64,000 nucleotides of DNA, taken from positions 2,514,001 through 2,578,000 of the forward strand of contig NZ_CP130318.1 in the NCBI RefSeq assembly GCF_032268605.1. Direction: 5' to 3'. Within the stretch, counting starts at the first letter, position 1. Each line of letters starts with the position of its first letter. This DNA comes from Paenibacillus aurantius. Its GTDB lineage: Bacteria; Bacillota; Bacilli; Paenibacillales; NBRC-103111. This document shows, piece after piece, positions 49,282 through 57,205 of this stretch. The notes below the pieces were generated by a model. The model saw only the letters and a list, made by a program, of their open reading frames with translations, made no database searches and was not told the DNA's origin. The position numbers and the translations under genes were made by a program.

Positions 49282-50049
49282 ATGAATTTGTTTGATTTGT
49301 CGGGGAAAACCGCCGTCGTTATCGGAGGGAACAGCACACTGGGTGGAACGATGGCCGTCGCCCTCGGTGCGCACGGTGCCGATGTAGCGGTCGTTGGCCG
49401 TAACGCGGAGAAATCGGAAGAGGTCCGCCGCCGGATTGAGGAAGCGGGCGGGAAGGCCAAGGTCTTCTCGGCTGACGCCACGAAGGCGGATGACCTGAAA
49501 GCGCTGCTCGCGGACGTCCTGGCCTGGACGGGCCGTGTGGACATTCTAATGAATGCCCCCGGCAAGAACAGCCCGACTCCGTTTTTTGAACTGACCATGG
49601 AGGAATGGGATTCCATCATGGAGGTTAACCTTAAGGGAGTAGTGCAGGCCTGTCAAATTTTCGGCAAGCATATGGTCGATCAGGGCCAGGGGGGAAGCAT
49701 TATTAACATCTCCTCCGTTTCGTCCGAGCCTCCGCTTTCCCGGGTCTTTACATATTCCGCTTCCAAAGCGGCCGTCAACAACGTGACCAAATTCCTTGCC
49801 CGGGAATTTGCCCCCAGCCGGGTTCGCGTTAACGCCATCATTCCAGGCTTTTTTCCAGCCGAGCAGAACCGCAAGATTCTATCTCCGGAGAGAACGGAAT
49901 CCATTCTTTCGCATACTCCCATGGGACGGTTCGGAGAGGCCGAGGAGCTTCAAGGGGCAGCCGTTTATCTTGCCTCCGACAAGGCTTCCGGCTTCGTCAC
50001 CGGTTCCCTTCTGCGTGTGGACGGCGGCTTTGGCTCCATGACCATTTAA
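49282..50049 (+). CDS. uxuB: SDR-type D-mannonate oxidoreductase (fructuronate reductase)
   Basis: 255 residues. The cofactor loop is IGGNSTLGG, the Ser is in NISSVSS, and Y-x3-K is in YSASKAAVNN. PGFFPAEQNRKIL is a signature of the SDR UxuB group seen in Bacillales (B. subtilis YjmF), and the tail is VTGSLLRVDGGF. It would reduce D-fructuronate to D-mannonate with NAD(P)H in the cytoplasm. This fits directly downstream of uxaE in function. It lies between gluconokinase and gndA with a short gap and a gggagag ribosome-binding site. Confidence 0.8.
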   Translation: MNLFDLSGKTAVVIGGNSTLGGTMAVALGAHGADVAVVGRNAEKSEEVRRRIEEAGGKAKVFSADATKADDLKALLADVLAWTGRVDILMNAPGKNSPTPFFELTMEEWDSIMEVNLKGVVQACQIFGKHMVDQGQGGSIINISSVSSEPPLSRVFTYSASKAAVNNVTKFLAREFAPSRVRVNAIIPGFFPAEQNRKILSPERTESILSHTPMGRFGEAEELQGAAVYLASDKASGFVTGSLLRVDGGFGSMTI

Positions 50050-50070
50050 TTAGGAAAGGATGTTGGGTAC

Positions 50071-51483
50071 ATGACTAAGCAGCAAATCGGTGTGGTCGGC
50101 TTGGCCGTTATGGGCAAGAACCTGGCCCTCAATATTGAAAGCAGAGGCTTCAGCGTTTCCGTTTACAACCGTTCACCGGAGAAGACGCACGAGCTCCTTG
50201 AAGAACACAAAGGCAAAAATCTGCACGGAACCTTCAGCGTGGAGGAATTCGTTCAATCGCTGGAAACGCCGCGCCGCATCCTGATCATGGTCAAGGCCGG
50301 AAAGCCTACCGACGATACGATCAACCAGCTGGTTCCCTACCTGGATCAAGGCGACATTCTGATCGACGGCGGGAACGCCTACTTCCCGGACACCCAGCGC
50401 CGCAACAAAGAGCTGCAGGAGAAGGGCTTCCGCTTTATCGGCACCGGCGTGTCGGGCGGTGAGGAAGGGGCACTGAAGGGACCTTCCATCATGCCGGGCG
50501 GACAGAAGGACGCTTACGAGCTCGTGGAGCCGATTCTCACGGCCATCTCCGCTAAAGTAAACGGCGATCCGTGCTGCACCTACATCGGCCCGGATGGTGC
50601 CGGCCACTATGTCAAGATGGTTCACAACGGCATCGAATACGGCGACATGCAGCTGATTTGCGAAGCCTACCAGCTCCTGAAAGACGTTCTGGGCTTAACG
50701 ACTACGGAGCTTCATGATATCTTTGCAGAATGGAACAAAGGGGAGCTGGACAGCTACCTCATCGAAATCACGACGGACATCTTTACCAAAACGGATCCCG
50801 AAACCGGCAAGCCGATGGTGGACGTTATTCTCGACACCGCGGGCCAGAAGGGCACCGGCAAATGGACGAGCCAAAGCTCCCTAGATCTTGGCGTGCCCCT
50901 GTCGATCATTACCGAGTCGGTGTTCGCCCGTTTCCTCTCGGCCATGAAGCAGGAGAGGGTCCAAGCGAGCAAGGTGCTGAGCGGACCTTCCGCTTCGCAA
51001 TATGAAGGCAGCCGGGAAGAGTTCATCGAAGCGGTGCGCAAAGCCCTGTACGCGAGCAAAATCTGCTCCTACGCCCAAGGCTTCGCTCAAATGCGCGCCG
51101 CCTCCGAGGAATACAACTGGAATCTCCAGTACGGCAACATCGCGATGATCTTCCGCGGCGGCTGCATCATCCGGGCCCGCTTCCTGCAGAACATCAAGGA
51201 TGCGTACGACCGCGATCCGGAGCTTCGCAACCTGCTGCTGGACGAGTACTTCGGCCGGGTGGTTCAGGACTACCAGAACGCGTGGAGACAAGTCGTCGCC
51301 GCGGCGGTTACGAACGGAATCCCGGTTCCTGCCTTCGCTTCGGCTCTAGCTTACTATGACAGCTACCGGACGGAACGCCTGCCGGCTAACCTGCTGCAGG
51401 CCCAGCGGGATTACTTCGGAGCCCATACGTTCGAACGGGTGGACAAGGAAGGCAGCTTCCACTTCGAGTGGCTCGAGAACTAG
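50071..51483 (+). CDS. gndA: 6-phosphogluconate dehydrogenase, NADP-type
   Basis: 470 residues, the usual length. The Rossmann motif is [45 protein letters not shown] and [16 protein letters not shown] carry the catalytic Lys and Asn. The C-terminal dimer domain and RRDYFGAHT-like tail ([13 protein letters not shown]) are intact. It oxidises and decarboxylates 6-phosphogluconate to ribulose 5-phosphate, making NADPH. Its place in this operon shows that the flow goes into the pentose phosphate pathway. The stop codon overlaps the stop of a convergent small gene, and the likely terminator lies inside that gene. Confidence 0.95.
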   Translation: MTKQQIGVVGLAVMGKNLALNIESRGFSVSVYNRSPEKTHELLEEHKGKNLHGTFSVEEFVQSLETPRRILIMVKAGKPTDDTINQLVPYLDQGDILIDGGNAYFPDTQRRNKELQEKGFRFIGTGVSGGEEGALKGPSIMPGGQKDAYELVEPILTAISAKVNGDPCCTYIGPDGAGHYVKMVHNGIEYGDMQLICEAYQLLKDVLGLTTTELHDIFAEWNKGELDSYLIEITTDIFTKTDPETGKPMVDVILDTAGQKGTGKWTSQSSLDLGVPLSIITESVFARFLSAMKQERVQASKVLSGPSASQYEGSREEFIEAVRKALYASKICSYAQGFAQMRAASEEYNWNLQYGNIAMIFRGGCIIRARFLQNIKDAYDRDPELRNLLLDEYFGRVVQDYQNAWRQVVAAAVTNGIPVPAFASALAYYDSYRTERLPANLLQAQRDYFGAHTFERVDKEGSFHFEWLEN

Positions 51484-51791
51484 AAGGGTTGGCGGTCTTC
51501 CGGATTCGGATAGAGACCGTATGCTGCCTCCCTCAGCCAAGCCTTTAGCCGGTCCGCTTCCTGATCGAACATGGAGCGCCGGTGAATAAGGAGCATGGCC
51601 GTTTCCGAGTAATATTGGTAATTTTGAAGAAGGCGTGGCTGAGACAGCTCCAACAACCGGGGGTCTTTCTCAGCCACCTTTTTTTTGATATACTCCAGCA
51701 TCCAGACGACGTCGTCCTTGCAGAGAACATGAGAAGGGCGGAGGATTTGGGCGAAGCGGTCCTCGGCGGGATTGGGCAGCAGGGCGGACAT
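51480..51791 (-). CDS. Small hypothetical protein, convergent with gndA
   Basis: 103 residues on the minus strand with an aggagagg ribosome-binding site. I do not recognise the family. It is helical and soluble, rich in Leu, Arg and Tyr ([70 protein letters not shown] is the core; no membrane segment). The KKK codons are read across the complement of a plus-strand T tract that belongs to a terminator hairpin. Its last bases overlap the end of gndA. Confidence 0.65.
   Translation of the reverse strand: MSALLPNPAEDRFAQILRPSHVLCKDDVVWMLEYIKKKVAEKDPRLLELSQPRLLQNYQYYSETAMLLIHRRSMFDQEADRLKAWLREAAYGLYPNPEDRQPF
51635..51686 (+). terminator. Terminator of the uronate operon embedded in an opposite-strand gene
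   Basis: GTGGCTGAG (51635-51643) and CTCAGCCAC (51669-51677) form a perfect nine-base stem with a 25-base loop. Eight T residues follow (51679-51686). It lies about 150 bases after gndA and within the coding sequence of the minus-strand gene 51480-51791. Confidence 0.65.
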
Positions 51792-51840
51792 AAAGCCTCT
51801 CCTTTCCTATGCGAAATGATAAGTCTACTACCATCATTAC

Positions 51841-51846
51841 TATAAT
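51841..51846 (+). promoter_or_regulatory. -10 box of aroK
   Basis: A perfect TATAAT lies 45 bases upstream of the shikimate kinase start in an AT-rich stretch. The -35 region (tgataa with an 18-base spacer) is weak. Confidence 0.4.
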
Positions 51847-51890
51847 TCCTGTAAAATATTCATAAAAAATAGGCAGGAGCGGTTCGTCGA

Positions 51891-52400
51891 GTGAACAAGA
51901 ATAACATTATTTTAATCGGGTTTATGGGGACGGGGAAAACGACCCTCGGACGCCGAGTGGCCGAACGATTGGGCTGGGCGTTTGTGGATATGGATGAAAG
52001 AATAGAAGAGAAGGAGGAAAGGGGGATCCCCTCTATATTCGAATCTCAGGGGGAGGACTACTTCCGCAGGGTGGAAACGGCGGTCTTGGCCGAGTTGGCG
52101 GAAGGGACCAACCAGGTGATTTCGACGGGAGGCGGCTGTGTCTTAAGAGAAGAGAACCGCCGGCTGATGGCAGCGGCCGGAACGATCGTAGCCCTTAAAG
52201 CCTCTCCGCGGACGATCGTCGATAGAGTTCGGGGGGACGCCAACCGCCCGCTGCTGCAGGGGGACCTGGAACAGCGGGTAGCGGGCTTGCTTGAACAGCG
52301 CAAGGAGGCTTACGATTTTGCGGATCTTACCTTAATGACCGATGAACGGTCTCTGGAGGAAATGGTGGAGGAGCTGGCCGCTCTGGCAGCCGGTAAATAG
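51891..52400 (+). CDS. aroK: Shikimate kinase
   Basis: 169 residues from a GTG. Walker A is GFMGTGKTT at residues 9-17. The shikimate-binding Asp and Arg are in FVDMDERIEEKEE and FRRVETAVLAEL. The second substrate loop is STGGGCVLREENR, and the lid Arg is in ANRPLLQG. It phosphorylates shikimate in the aromatic amino acid pathway. The next plus-strand gene is the EPSP synthase, the following step, with a small minus-strand rhodanese gene between them. Confidence 0.93.
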   Translation: MNKNNIILIGFMGTGKTTLGRRVAERLGWAFVDMDERIEEKEERGIPSIFESQGEDYFRRVETAVLAELAEGTNQVISTGGGCVLREENRRLMAAAGTIVALKASPRTIVDRVRGDANRPLLQGDLEQRVAGLLEQRKEAYDFADLTLMTDERSLEEMVEELAALAAGK

Positions 52401-52455
52401 CCCCTTGTCCCCTTCGCGCAGGGCGGGCTTACGGGGGCGGCCGAGGCCTTGCGAA

Positions 52456-52758
52456 TTACAGCTTGTCCCACTCCAGCATCCCGCCGGTCATGTTCTTAAG
52501 TCCCTGGAAGCCGCTGGCCTGTAGGAAATCATAAGCACGCCGGCTCCTGTTGCCGCTCCGGCAGACCAGGATAATCTCTCCGTTCCGCTCGATCTCGGAG
52601 TGCCGTTCGGGCAAATGGCCCAAGGGAATGTGCTTGGCTCCCGGAATCATGCCTTCCGAGACTTCTTCGTCCTCCCGGACGTCGATCAGGTTGAGCTTTT
52701 CCCCCTTGCGGAGACGGTCGCGAATTTCTTCGGGGGTAATGGTTTGGATATCGCTCAT
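52456..52758 (-). CDS. Single-domain rhodanese-like sulfurtransferase
   Basis: 100 residues, a complete single rhodanese domain. The catalytic Cys66 is in LVCRSGNRS, a six-residue active-site loop of the sulfurtransferase type. INLIDVRED-like (LNLIDVRED) and GMIPGAKHIPLGHL are typical. It handles sulfane sulfur in the cytoplasm. A ggaggtaaccc ribosome-binding site precedes the ATG. It is transcribed opposite to the flanking aro genes. Confidence 0.93.
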   Translation of the reverse strand: MSDIQTITPEEIRDRLRKGEKLNLIDVREDEEVSEGMIPGAKHIPLGHLPERHSEIERNGEIILVCRSGNRSRRAYDFLQASGFQGLKNMTGGMLEWDKL

Positions 52759-52934
52759 GGGTTACCTCCATTAGGGTTGATGGGTGCGTCTTGGTTACGC
52801 CTTTCATCATAATGAGGCCAACCCGTGAAGTCAAATCGGGCCTTTTCGAATTTATTCCATCCCGCCCGAAGCTGTGGTACACTGGCTGTAAAACTAGTTC
52901 ACTTTATATGAGACAAAGGGAGAGTTAACCGTAC

Positions 52935-54227
52935 ATGAAGGCCATCGTCAAACCGGCAGCCCGGCTGCAGGGGGAAATCCAGGCGCTTTCCTCCAAAAAT
53001 TACACGACCCGCTACCTGCTGATTGCCGCGCTGGCGGAAGGGACAAGCACCATTCATTATCCGGCCCACAGCGAGGACAGCGATGCCATGCGCCGCTGCA
53101 TCCGGGATCTGGGAGCCGTCATCGAAGAGGACGAAGAGAAGATCACGATCACAGGCTTTGGCCGTCATCCTAAGGACGTTAAAGAGCTCGACGTGGGCAA
53201 TGCGGGAGCGGTGCTCCGTTTTCTGATGTCCATCGCGTCCTTCTGCCCTGAGGTCACCTTCGTCAACAAATATCCCGCATCCCTCGGCAAAAGGCCGCAT
53301 AACGACCTCATCGACTCCCTTCGCCAGATGGGGATTGAAGTGGAAGACCGGGACGGCAAGCTGCCGATCACGATCCGCGGCGGCAAGCCGAGAGGAGGCA
53401 AAATTACCGTATCCGGCAACGTAAGCTCCCAGTTCCTGAGCTCACTCTTGTTCATGACTCCTCTGCTGGAGGAGGACAGCGAGATCGAGGTGCTGCATGA
53501 CCTGAAATCGAAGGTGATCGTAGGGCAGACGCTGGAGGTTCTGGCTCAAGCCGGAATCCAGGTGGAAGCAAGCGAGGACCTGATGCATTACCGCATTCCG
53601 GGACGCCAGTCCTACCAGGCCCAGAAGTACACCGTGCAAGGGGACTATCCCGGCTCCGCGGCCATCCTGGCCGCAGCGGCGGTAACGAACTCGGATGTCG
53701 TCGTGCACCGGCTCGAAGAGAAGAGCAGACAGGGCGAACGGGCCGTGGTTGACGTACTGAAGGCCATGGGCGTTAACCTGACGCACAAGGACGGAGTTGT
53801 GCACGTGCTGGGGAACGAGAAGCTCCGGGCGGGCGAGTTTGACGGGGATCACTTTACGGATGCCGTGCTTGCCATGGTAGCCGCGGCGGTTTTTGCCGAA
53901 GGAACCTCGCGCTTCTACAACGTGGAGAATCTCCGCTACAAGGAATGCGACCGCATTACCGATTACGTCAACGAGCTGCGTAAGGCAGGGGCGGATGTGG
54001 AGGAGCGGCAGAGCGAGATCATTATCCATGGGAAGCCCGAAGGAGTGGAGGGTGGAGTCGAAATCAATGCCCACTATGACCACCGGGTCATCATGGCTTT
54101 GACCGTTGTCGGGCTCCGTTCCCGTCAAGGGCTGACGATTTTGGACGCTCAGCATGTGGCCAAATCGTACCCGCATTATTTTGAACACCTGCTTGCCCTA
54201 GGGGCCGAGATCGAATTTACGGAGTAG
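52935..54227 (+). CDS. aroA: EPSP synthase (3-phosphoshikimate 1-carboxyvinyltransferase)
   Basis: 430 residues. Substrate motifs are S20-K21 and R26 (SSKNYTTRYL), VSSQFLSSLL, an Asp in HFTDAVLAMVAAAV, Glu in YKECDRITDY, DHR, and Lys in AKSYPHYFEHL, all corresponding to known catalytic positions. The phosphoenolpyruvate loop reads GNAGAVLRF where most enzymes have GN[AS]GT-x-[IM]-R-[PL]. The Thr97 and Pro101 equivalents are Ala and Phe. It catalyses the sixth step of the shikimate pathway. It precedes a C39-type peptidase gene by 12 bases. Confidence 0.9.
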   Translation: MKAIVKPAARLQGEIQALSSKNYTTRYLLIAALAEGTSTIHYPAHSEDSDAMRRCIRDLGAVIEEDEEKITITGFGRHPKDVKELDVGNAGAVLRFLMSIASFCPEVTFVNKYPASLGKRPHNDLIDSLRQMGIEVEDRDGKLPITIRGGKPRGGKITVSGNVSSQFLSSLLFMTPLLEEDSEIEVLHDLKSKVIVGQTLEVLAQAGIQVEASEDLMHYRIPGRQSYQAQKYTVQGDYPGSAAILAAAAVTNSDVVVHRLEEKSRQGERAVVDVLKAMGVNLTHKDGVVHVLGNEKLRAGEFDGDHFTDAVLAMVAAAVFAEGTSRFYNVENLRYKECDRITDYVNELRKAGADVEERQSEIIIHGKPEGVEGGVEINAHYDHRVIMALTVVGLRSRQGLTILDAQHVAKSYPHYFEHLLALGAEIEFTE

Positions 54228-54239
54228 AGAGGAATCCCC

Positions 54240-55058
54240 ATGAATGGAATCCGCAAAACGGTCAACTACACGATAAGCTTTCTGCTTCTAGCCGGTTTGG
54301 TGTTTTCCAGCGGGGTGATGAGCGTTCTTCTCTATGCCAAAATGACGGGGAAGGACTGGGTGCTGTCCTGGAAGTCGGACACCGCGGTGGCGTTCGCCGA
54401 AACGCTGCCCGTCCCCTCGCCTTCCCCAGCACCGGCCAAGCCGGCTTCGGCCCTTCTGGAGGTCCCTCTCATCCGCCAGAATCCGGAGCTTCCGTCAGGC
54501 TGCGAGGTGACGAGCCTCAGCATGCTTCTCGCCTACTACGGCGCGAAGACGGACAAGCTGAAGCTGGCCGCTGAAATGAAGAGGGACACTACCGAATTAA
54601 AAAGAGCCCCGGACGGGACCATACTATCATGGGGCAACCCCAACGTCGGCTTCGTGGGTGAAATCACCGGCAGGGCCAAAGGCTTCGGGATTTATCATAC
54701 GGCCTTGATCGAACTGATGAGGAAGTATATCCCGGATGCCGTCGACCTGACCGGAGGTTCCTTTGAAGCGTTGGAGAAACAGGTGGCATCCGGCAGTCCG
54801 GTCGTGGTCTGGACGACCATTGATTATATCGTCCCGGAGCCCGATCGCTGGGTGGTTTGGGATACGTCCCTCGGCCCGATCCGGACGACCTTCTCCGAGC
54901 ATGCCGTCGTGCTCGTGGGTTATGACGAGCAGAACGTTTACGTGAACGACCCGTTGAGCGGCAAAAGCTCTTTACCGGTCAACAAAGCAGCCTTTCTGGA
55001 AACATGGGAAGCGATGGGAAAGCAGGCTCTTTCCTATCCGTCCAGAGCTACACAATAG
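54240..55058 (+). CDS. C39-family-like cysteine peptidase, membrane anchored
   Basis: 272 residues. One N-terminal membrane helix (about 11-33) is followed by a Pro/Ala/Ser linker (VPSPSPAPAKPAS) and a C39_2 papain-like domain. The catalytic Cys88 is in LPSGCEVTSL, the His in FSEHAVVLVGYD, and the Asp/Asn in YVNDPLSG. Related Bacillales proteins (YvpB type) sit outside the membrane; the target is unknown. It is closely spaced after aroA and before the CoA-binding protein gene, so it is probably co-transcribed. Confidence 0.82.
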   Translation: MNGIRKTVNYTISFLLLAGLVFSSGVMSVLLYAKMTGKDWVLSWKSDTAVAFAETLPVPSPSPAPAKPASALLEVPLIRQNPELPSGCEVTSLSMLLAYYGAKTDKLKLAAEMKRDTTELKRAPDGTILSWGNPNVGFVGEITGRAKGFGIYHTALIELMRKYIPDAVDLTGGSFEALEKQVASGSPVVVWTTIDYIVPEPDRWVVWDTSLGPIRTTFSEHAVVLVGYDEQNVYVNDPLSGKSSLPVNKAAFLETWEAMGKQALSYPSRATQ

Positions 55059-55069
55059 GAGGGATTACG

Positions 55070-55495
55070 ATGAGCTTTGAGAACCCGCCGCGTGAGCGGA
55101 TTAAAGAAATGTTGAGAGACGCTGGAAACATTGCGGTCGTCGGGCTTTCCGATAACCCGGAACGGGTTTCGCATATGGTGGCGGCCGCCATGCAGACACG
55201 CGGCTACCGGATCATTCCGGTTAATCCGAATGCCGGGGAAATTCTCGGAGAGAAGTCCTACCCCAGCTTGACGGACATTCCTGAGCCGGTCGACATCGTC
55301 AATGTCTTCCGCCGCAGCGAGCAGGTGGTGCCGATTGCGGAGGAGGCAGTGAAGATCGGAGCGAAGGTCTTCTGGCTGCAGCAGGGGATTGTGAACGAGG
55401 AGGCCGCCCGGATTGCTGCCGAAGCAGGGCTCGAGGTGGTCATGGACCGCTGCATCAAGGTGGAGGACGCCATTCTCCATCCGAGAAGCTCATGA
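55070..55495 (+). CDS. CoA-binding (YccU/YneT-type) protein
   Basis: 141 residues from the ATG at 55070, behind aggaggg. A single Rossmann-like CoA-binding domain: AVVGLSDNPERVSHMVAAAMQTRGYRIIPVNP, then DIVNVFRRSEQVVPIAEEA, and KVFWLQQGIVNEEA, ending in a conserved VMDRCIKVE. The family binds CoA, but its physiological role is not established. It overlaps the thiE start by four bases, so the two are translated together. Confidence 0.9.
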   Translation: MSFENPPRERIKEMLRDAGNIAVVGLSDNPERVSHMVAAAMQTRGYRIIPVNPNAGEILGEKSYPSLTDIPEPVDIVNVFRRSEQVVPIAEEAVKIGAKVFWLQQGIVNEEAARIAAEAGLEVVMDRCIKVEDAILHPRSS

Positions 55496-56133
55496 GCGGA
55501 GCGGACATTCGGAAGCAGCTGGCCGTTTACCTGGTTATGGGGCTGGAGCCTGTGCTGGGGCGAAGCCCGGTCGAGCTGGCCGGGGAAGCCCTCTCCGGTG
55601 GCGTGACAATGCTTCAGTTGAGAGAGAAAAACCTTCCGCTGTCCGAGGTGCTGGAGACCGGCAGGGAGCTGAGGGAGCTGTGCCGAAAGCACGAGGTCCC
55701 CTTTCTCGTGAATGACCGCGTCGATGTGGCCCTTCTGCTCGACGCCGATGGCGTTCATGTCGGGCAGGAGGACATTCCCGCCGTCTATGCCCGAAAGCTG
55801 ATGGGACCCGGTAAAATCATCGGGGTTTCGGCCGGAACGCCGGAGGAAGCGGAGCAGGCGGTCAGGGATGGGGCCGATTACCTGGGGGTTGGGTCTATCT
55901 ATGCGACTTCCTCCAAGGCGGATGCCGGCGAGGCCATTGGAACGGCCCTCATCTCCGAAATCAAGGAGCGCTGGAACGTTCCCCAGGTCGCAATCGGCGG
56001 GATTACTGCTGCCAATGCAGGTCCCGTCATTCAAGCCGGAGCCGACGGAGTGGCCGTGATCTCCGCCATAACGCGGAGCACGGACCCCCGGGAGGCGGCT
56101 GCGATATTGAAGAAGTCCGTCATGTCTGCCTGA
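55492..56133 (+). CDS. thiE: Thiamine phosphate synthase
   Basis: 213 residues, a TIM-barrel enzyme joining the thiazole and pyrimidine halves of thiamine. MLQLREK binds the pyrimidine diphosphate, NDRVDVALLLDADGVHVGQED follows, and GVGSIYATSSKADAG replaces the common GVGPIFPTNTK loop. The phosphate site is AIGGITAANAGPVIQAGADGVAVISAI. No other thi gene is nearby. It overlaps the CoA-binding gene and is followed by a strong terminator. Confidence 0.92.
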   Translation: MSGADIRKQLAVYLVMGLEPVLGRSPVELAGEALSGGVTMLQLREKNLPLSEVLETGRELRELCRKHEVPFLVNDRVDVALLLDADGVHVGQEDIPAVYARKLMGPGKIIGVSAGTPEEAEQAVRDGADYLGVGSIYATSSKADAGEAIGTALISEIKERWNVPQVAIGGITAANAGPVIQAGADGVAVISAITRSTDPREAAAILKKSVMSA

Positions 56134-56172
56134 TCTTCTATTCAGCCATTCAGTTGCAGAAGCAGCGTGGAG

Positions 56173-56195
56173 ACCGCCCCTTAGGGGCGGTTTTT
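56173..56195 (+). terminator. Strong rho-independent terminator after thiE
   Basis: ACCGCCCC and GGGGCGGT form an eight-base stem with a tta loop, followed by a T tract (56190-56195). Confidence 0.9.
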
Positions 56196-56325
56196 GCTTA
56201 AGTGGGAAAGGGGAAGGACAGATCTTTCCAGATATAAAAAGCGGGGAGGGAGCCGACAATAAAAAAGGCTTCCTGCGGGCTGCTGGCAGACCCGGGAGGA
56301 CTACCCATCTAGGAGGACACCCCCC

Positions 56326-57078
56326 ATGTTCCAACAACAAGCCGGTTCCAACCAAGGCCGCAGTTCCAAGATGAACGCGTTCCAGCCAACCGGATATGTG
56401 CAATCCAGCTACAAGCAGAACCAACAAGCTCAATCGGGCACCCGTGGACAAAGCTATGGGATGAGCCAAGGAGCGCAATCCTTCCATACTTCCAGCTACA
56501 AAGGTAATCAACAAGGGCATGACACTTACCTGCGTGCCGACTCCCAGAAGCCGGCTCAATCCGGCTACAGCTCGATGGGAAGCCAAAGCTCCACTTCGAT
56601 GAGCAGCCAAGGTGCTTCTTATGGCCAAAACCAAAGCCAAGGAACGCAATCCTTCCATGCTTCGAATTACAAGGGAAATCAGCAAGGGCATGACGCTTAC
56701 CTGCGTGCCGACTCCCAGAAGCCGGCTCAATCCGGTTACAGCTCGATGGGAAGCCAAAGCTTCACGTCGATGAGCAGCCAAGGTGGCCAAAATCAAAGTC
56801 AGGGAGCCCAATCCTTCCATGCTTCGAACTACAAGGGAAACCAACAAGGACATGACGCTTACCTGGGCGATTCCCAGAAGCCGGCTCAATCCGGTTACAG
56901 CCCGATGGGAAGCCAAAGCTTCACGTCGATGAGCAGCCAAGGAGCTTCCTACGGCCAGAACCAAAGCCAAGGAACGCAATCCTTCCATGCTTCGAATTAT
57001 AAGGGAAACCAGCAAGGGCATGATGCTTCCCTGCGTGCCGATTCCCAGCAAGCTAACCAGTCCGGTTCTACTTTCTAA
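56326..57078 (+). CDS. Q/S/G-rich tandem-repeat protein
   Basis: 250 residues with a good taggagga site. After a 50-residue start, the protein consists of four copies of a unit of 54-57 residues. Each begins QSFHxSNYKGNQQGHD, continues YLRADSQKPAQSGYS and ends in a MSSQGASYGQNQSQG spacer; the last copy is cut short. It has no Cys, no membrane segment and no known domain. Composition is dominated by Gln, Ser, Gly, Asn and Tyr, like spore-coat or adhesive low-complexity proteins. It is a single-gene unit between two strong terminators. A spore or cell-surface role is only a guess. Confidence 0.85.
   Translation: MFQQQAGSNQGRSSKMNAFQPTGYVQSSYKQNQQAQSGTRGQSYGMSQGAQSFHTSSYKGNQQGHDTYLRADSQKPAQSGYSSMGSQSSTSMSSQGASYGQNQSQGTQSFHASNYKGNQQGHDAYLRADSQKPAQSGYSSMGSQSFTSMSSQGGQNQSQGAQSFHASNYKGNQQGHDAYLGDSQKPAQSGYSPMGSQSFTSMSSQGASYGQNQSQGTQSFHASNYKGNQQGHDASLRADSQQANQSGSTF
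56476..57030 (+). repeat. Four in-frame tandem DNA repeats of 162-171 bases
   Basis: Units start with caatccttcc at 56476, 56647, 56809 and 56977, giving spacings of 171, 162 and 168 bases, all multiples of three. Units two and four are nearly identical over long stretches. The spacing differences come from short in-frame deletions, as expected from slippage or recombination. Confidence 0.9.
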
Positions 57079-57100
57079 TTTCTTTCTCTGATTGAAGAAG

Positions 57101-57132
57101 ACGGCGGCCCTTAAAGGGGGCCGCCGTTTTTT
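57101..57132 (+). terminator. Strong rho-independent terminator after repeat-protein gene
   Basis: ACGGCGGCCC (57101-57110) pairs perfectly with GGGCCGCCGT (57118-57127), followed by a run of T to 57132. Confidence 0.9.
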
Positions 57133-57133
57133 C

Positions 57134-57176
57134 GTAAGCGGGATAAAGCTTTACAAAAGGAAGGACAAAGCTTACC
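57134..57176 (+). promoter_or_regulatory. Possible regulatory repeats upstream of the PTS gene
   Basis: AAAGCTTTAC (57145-57154) and AAAGCTTACC (57167-57176) are near-direct repeats 22 bases apart. GTAAGC at 57134 is the reverse complement of GCTTAC at 57170. They lie just before the PTS transporter start and could be a repressor or antiterminator target. No clear sigma-A promoter is visible. Confidence 0.3.
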
Positions 57177-57205
57177 ATCGTTAATAGAAAGGAGGAGGTT
57201 TACGT

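Noticed and set aside
56476-57030. CRISPR-like repeat array
   Set aside because: Units are 162-171 bases, keep one reading frame, and encode a continuous protein. There are no short repeats with unique spacers or cas genes.
55258-57051. A 597-codon minus-strand frame with repeated segments
   Set aside because: It crosses thiE, a strong terminator and the tandem-repeat gene. The repeats it shows are just the complement of the plus-strand repeats.
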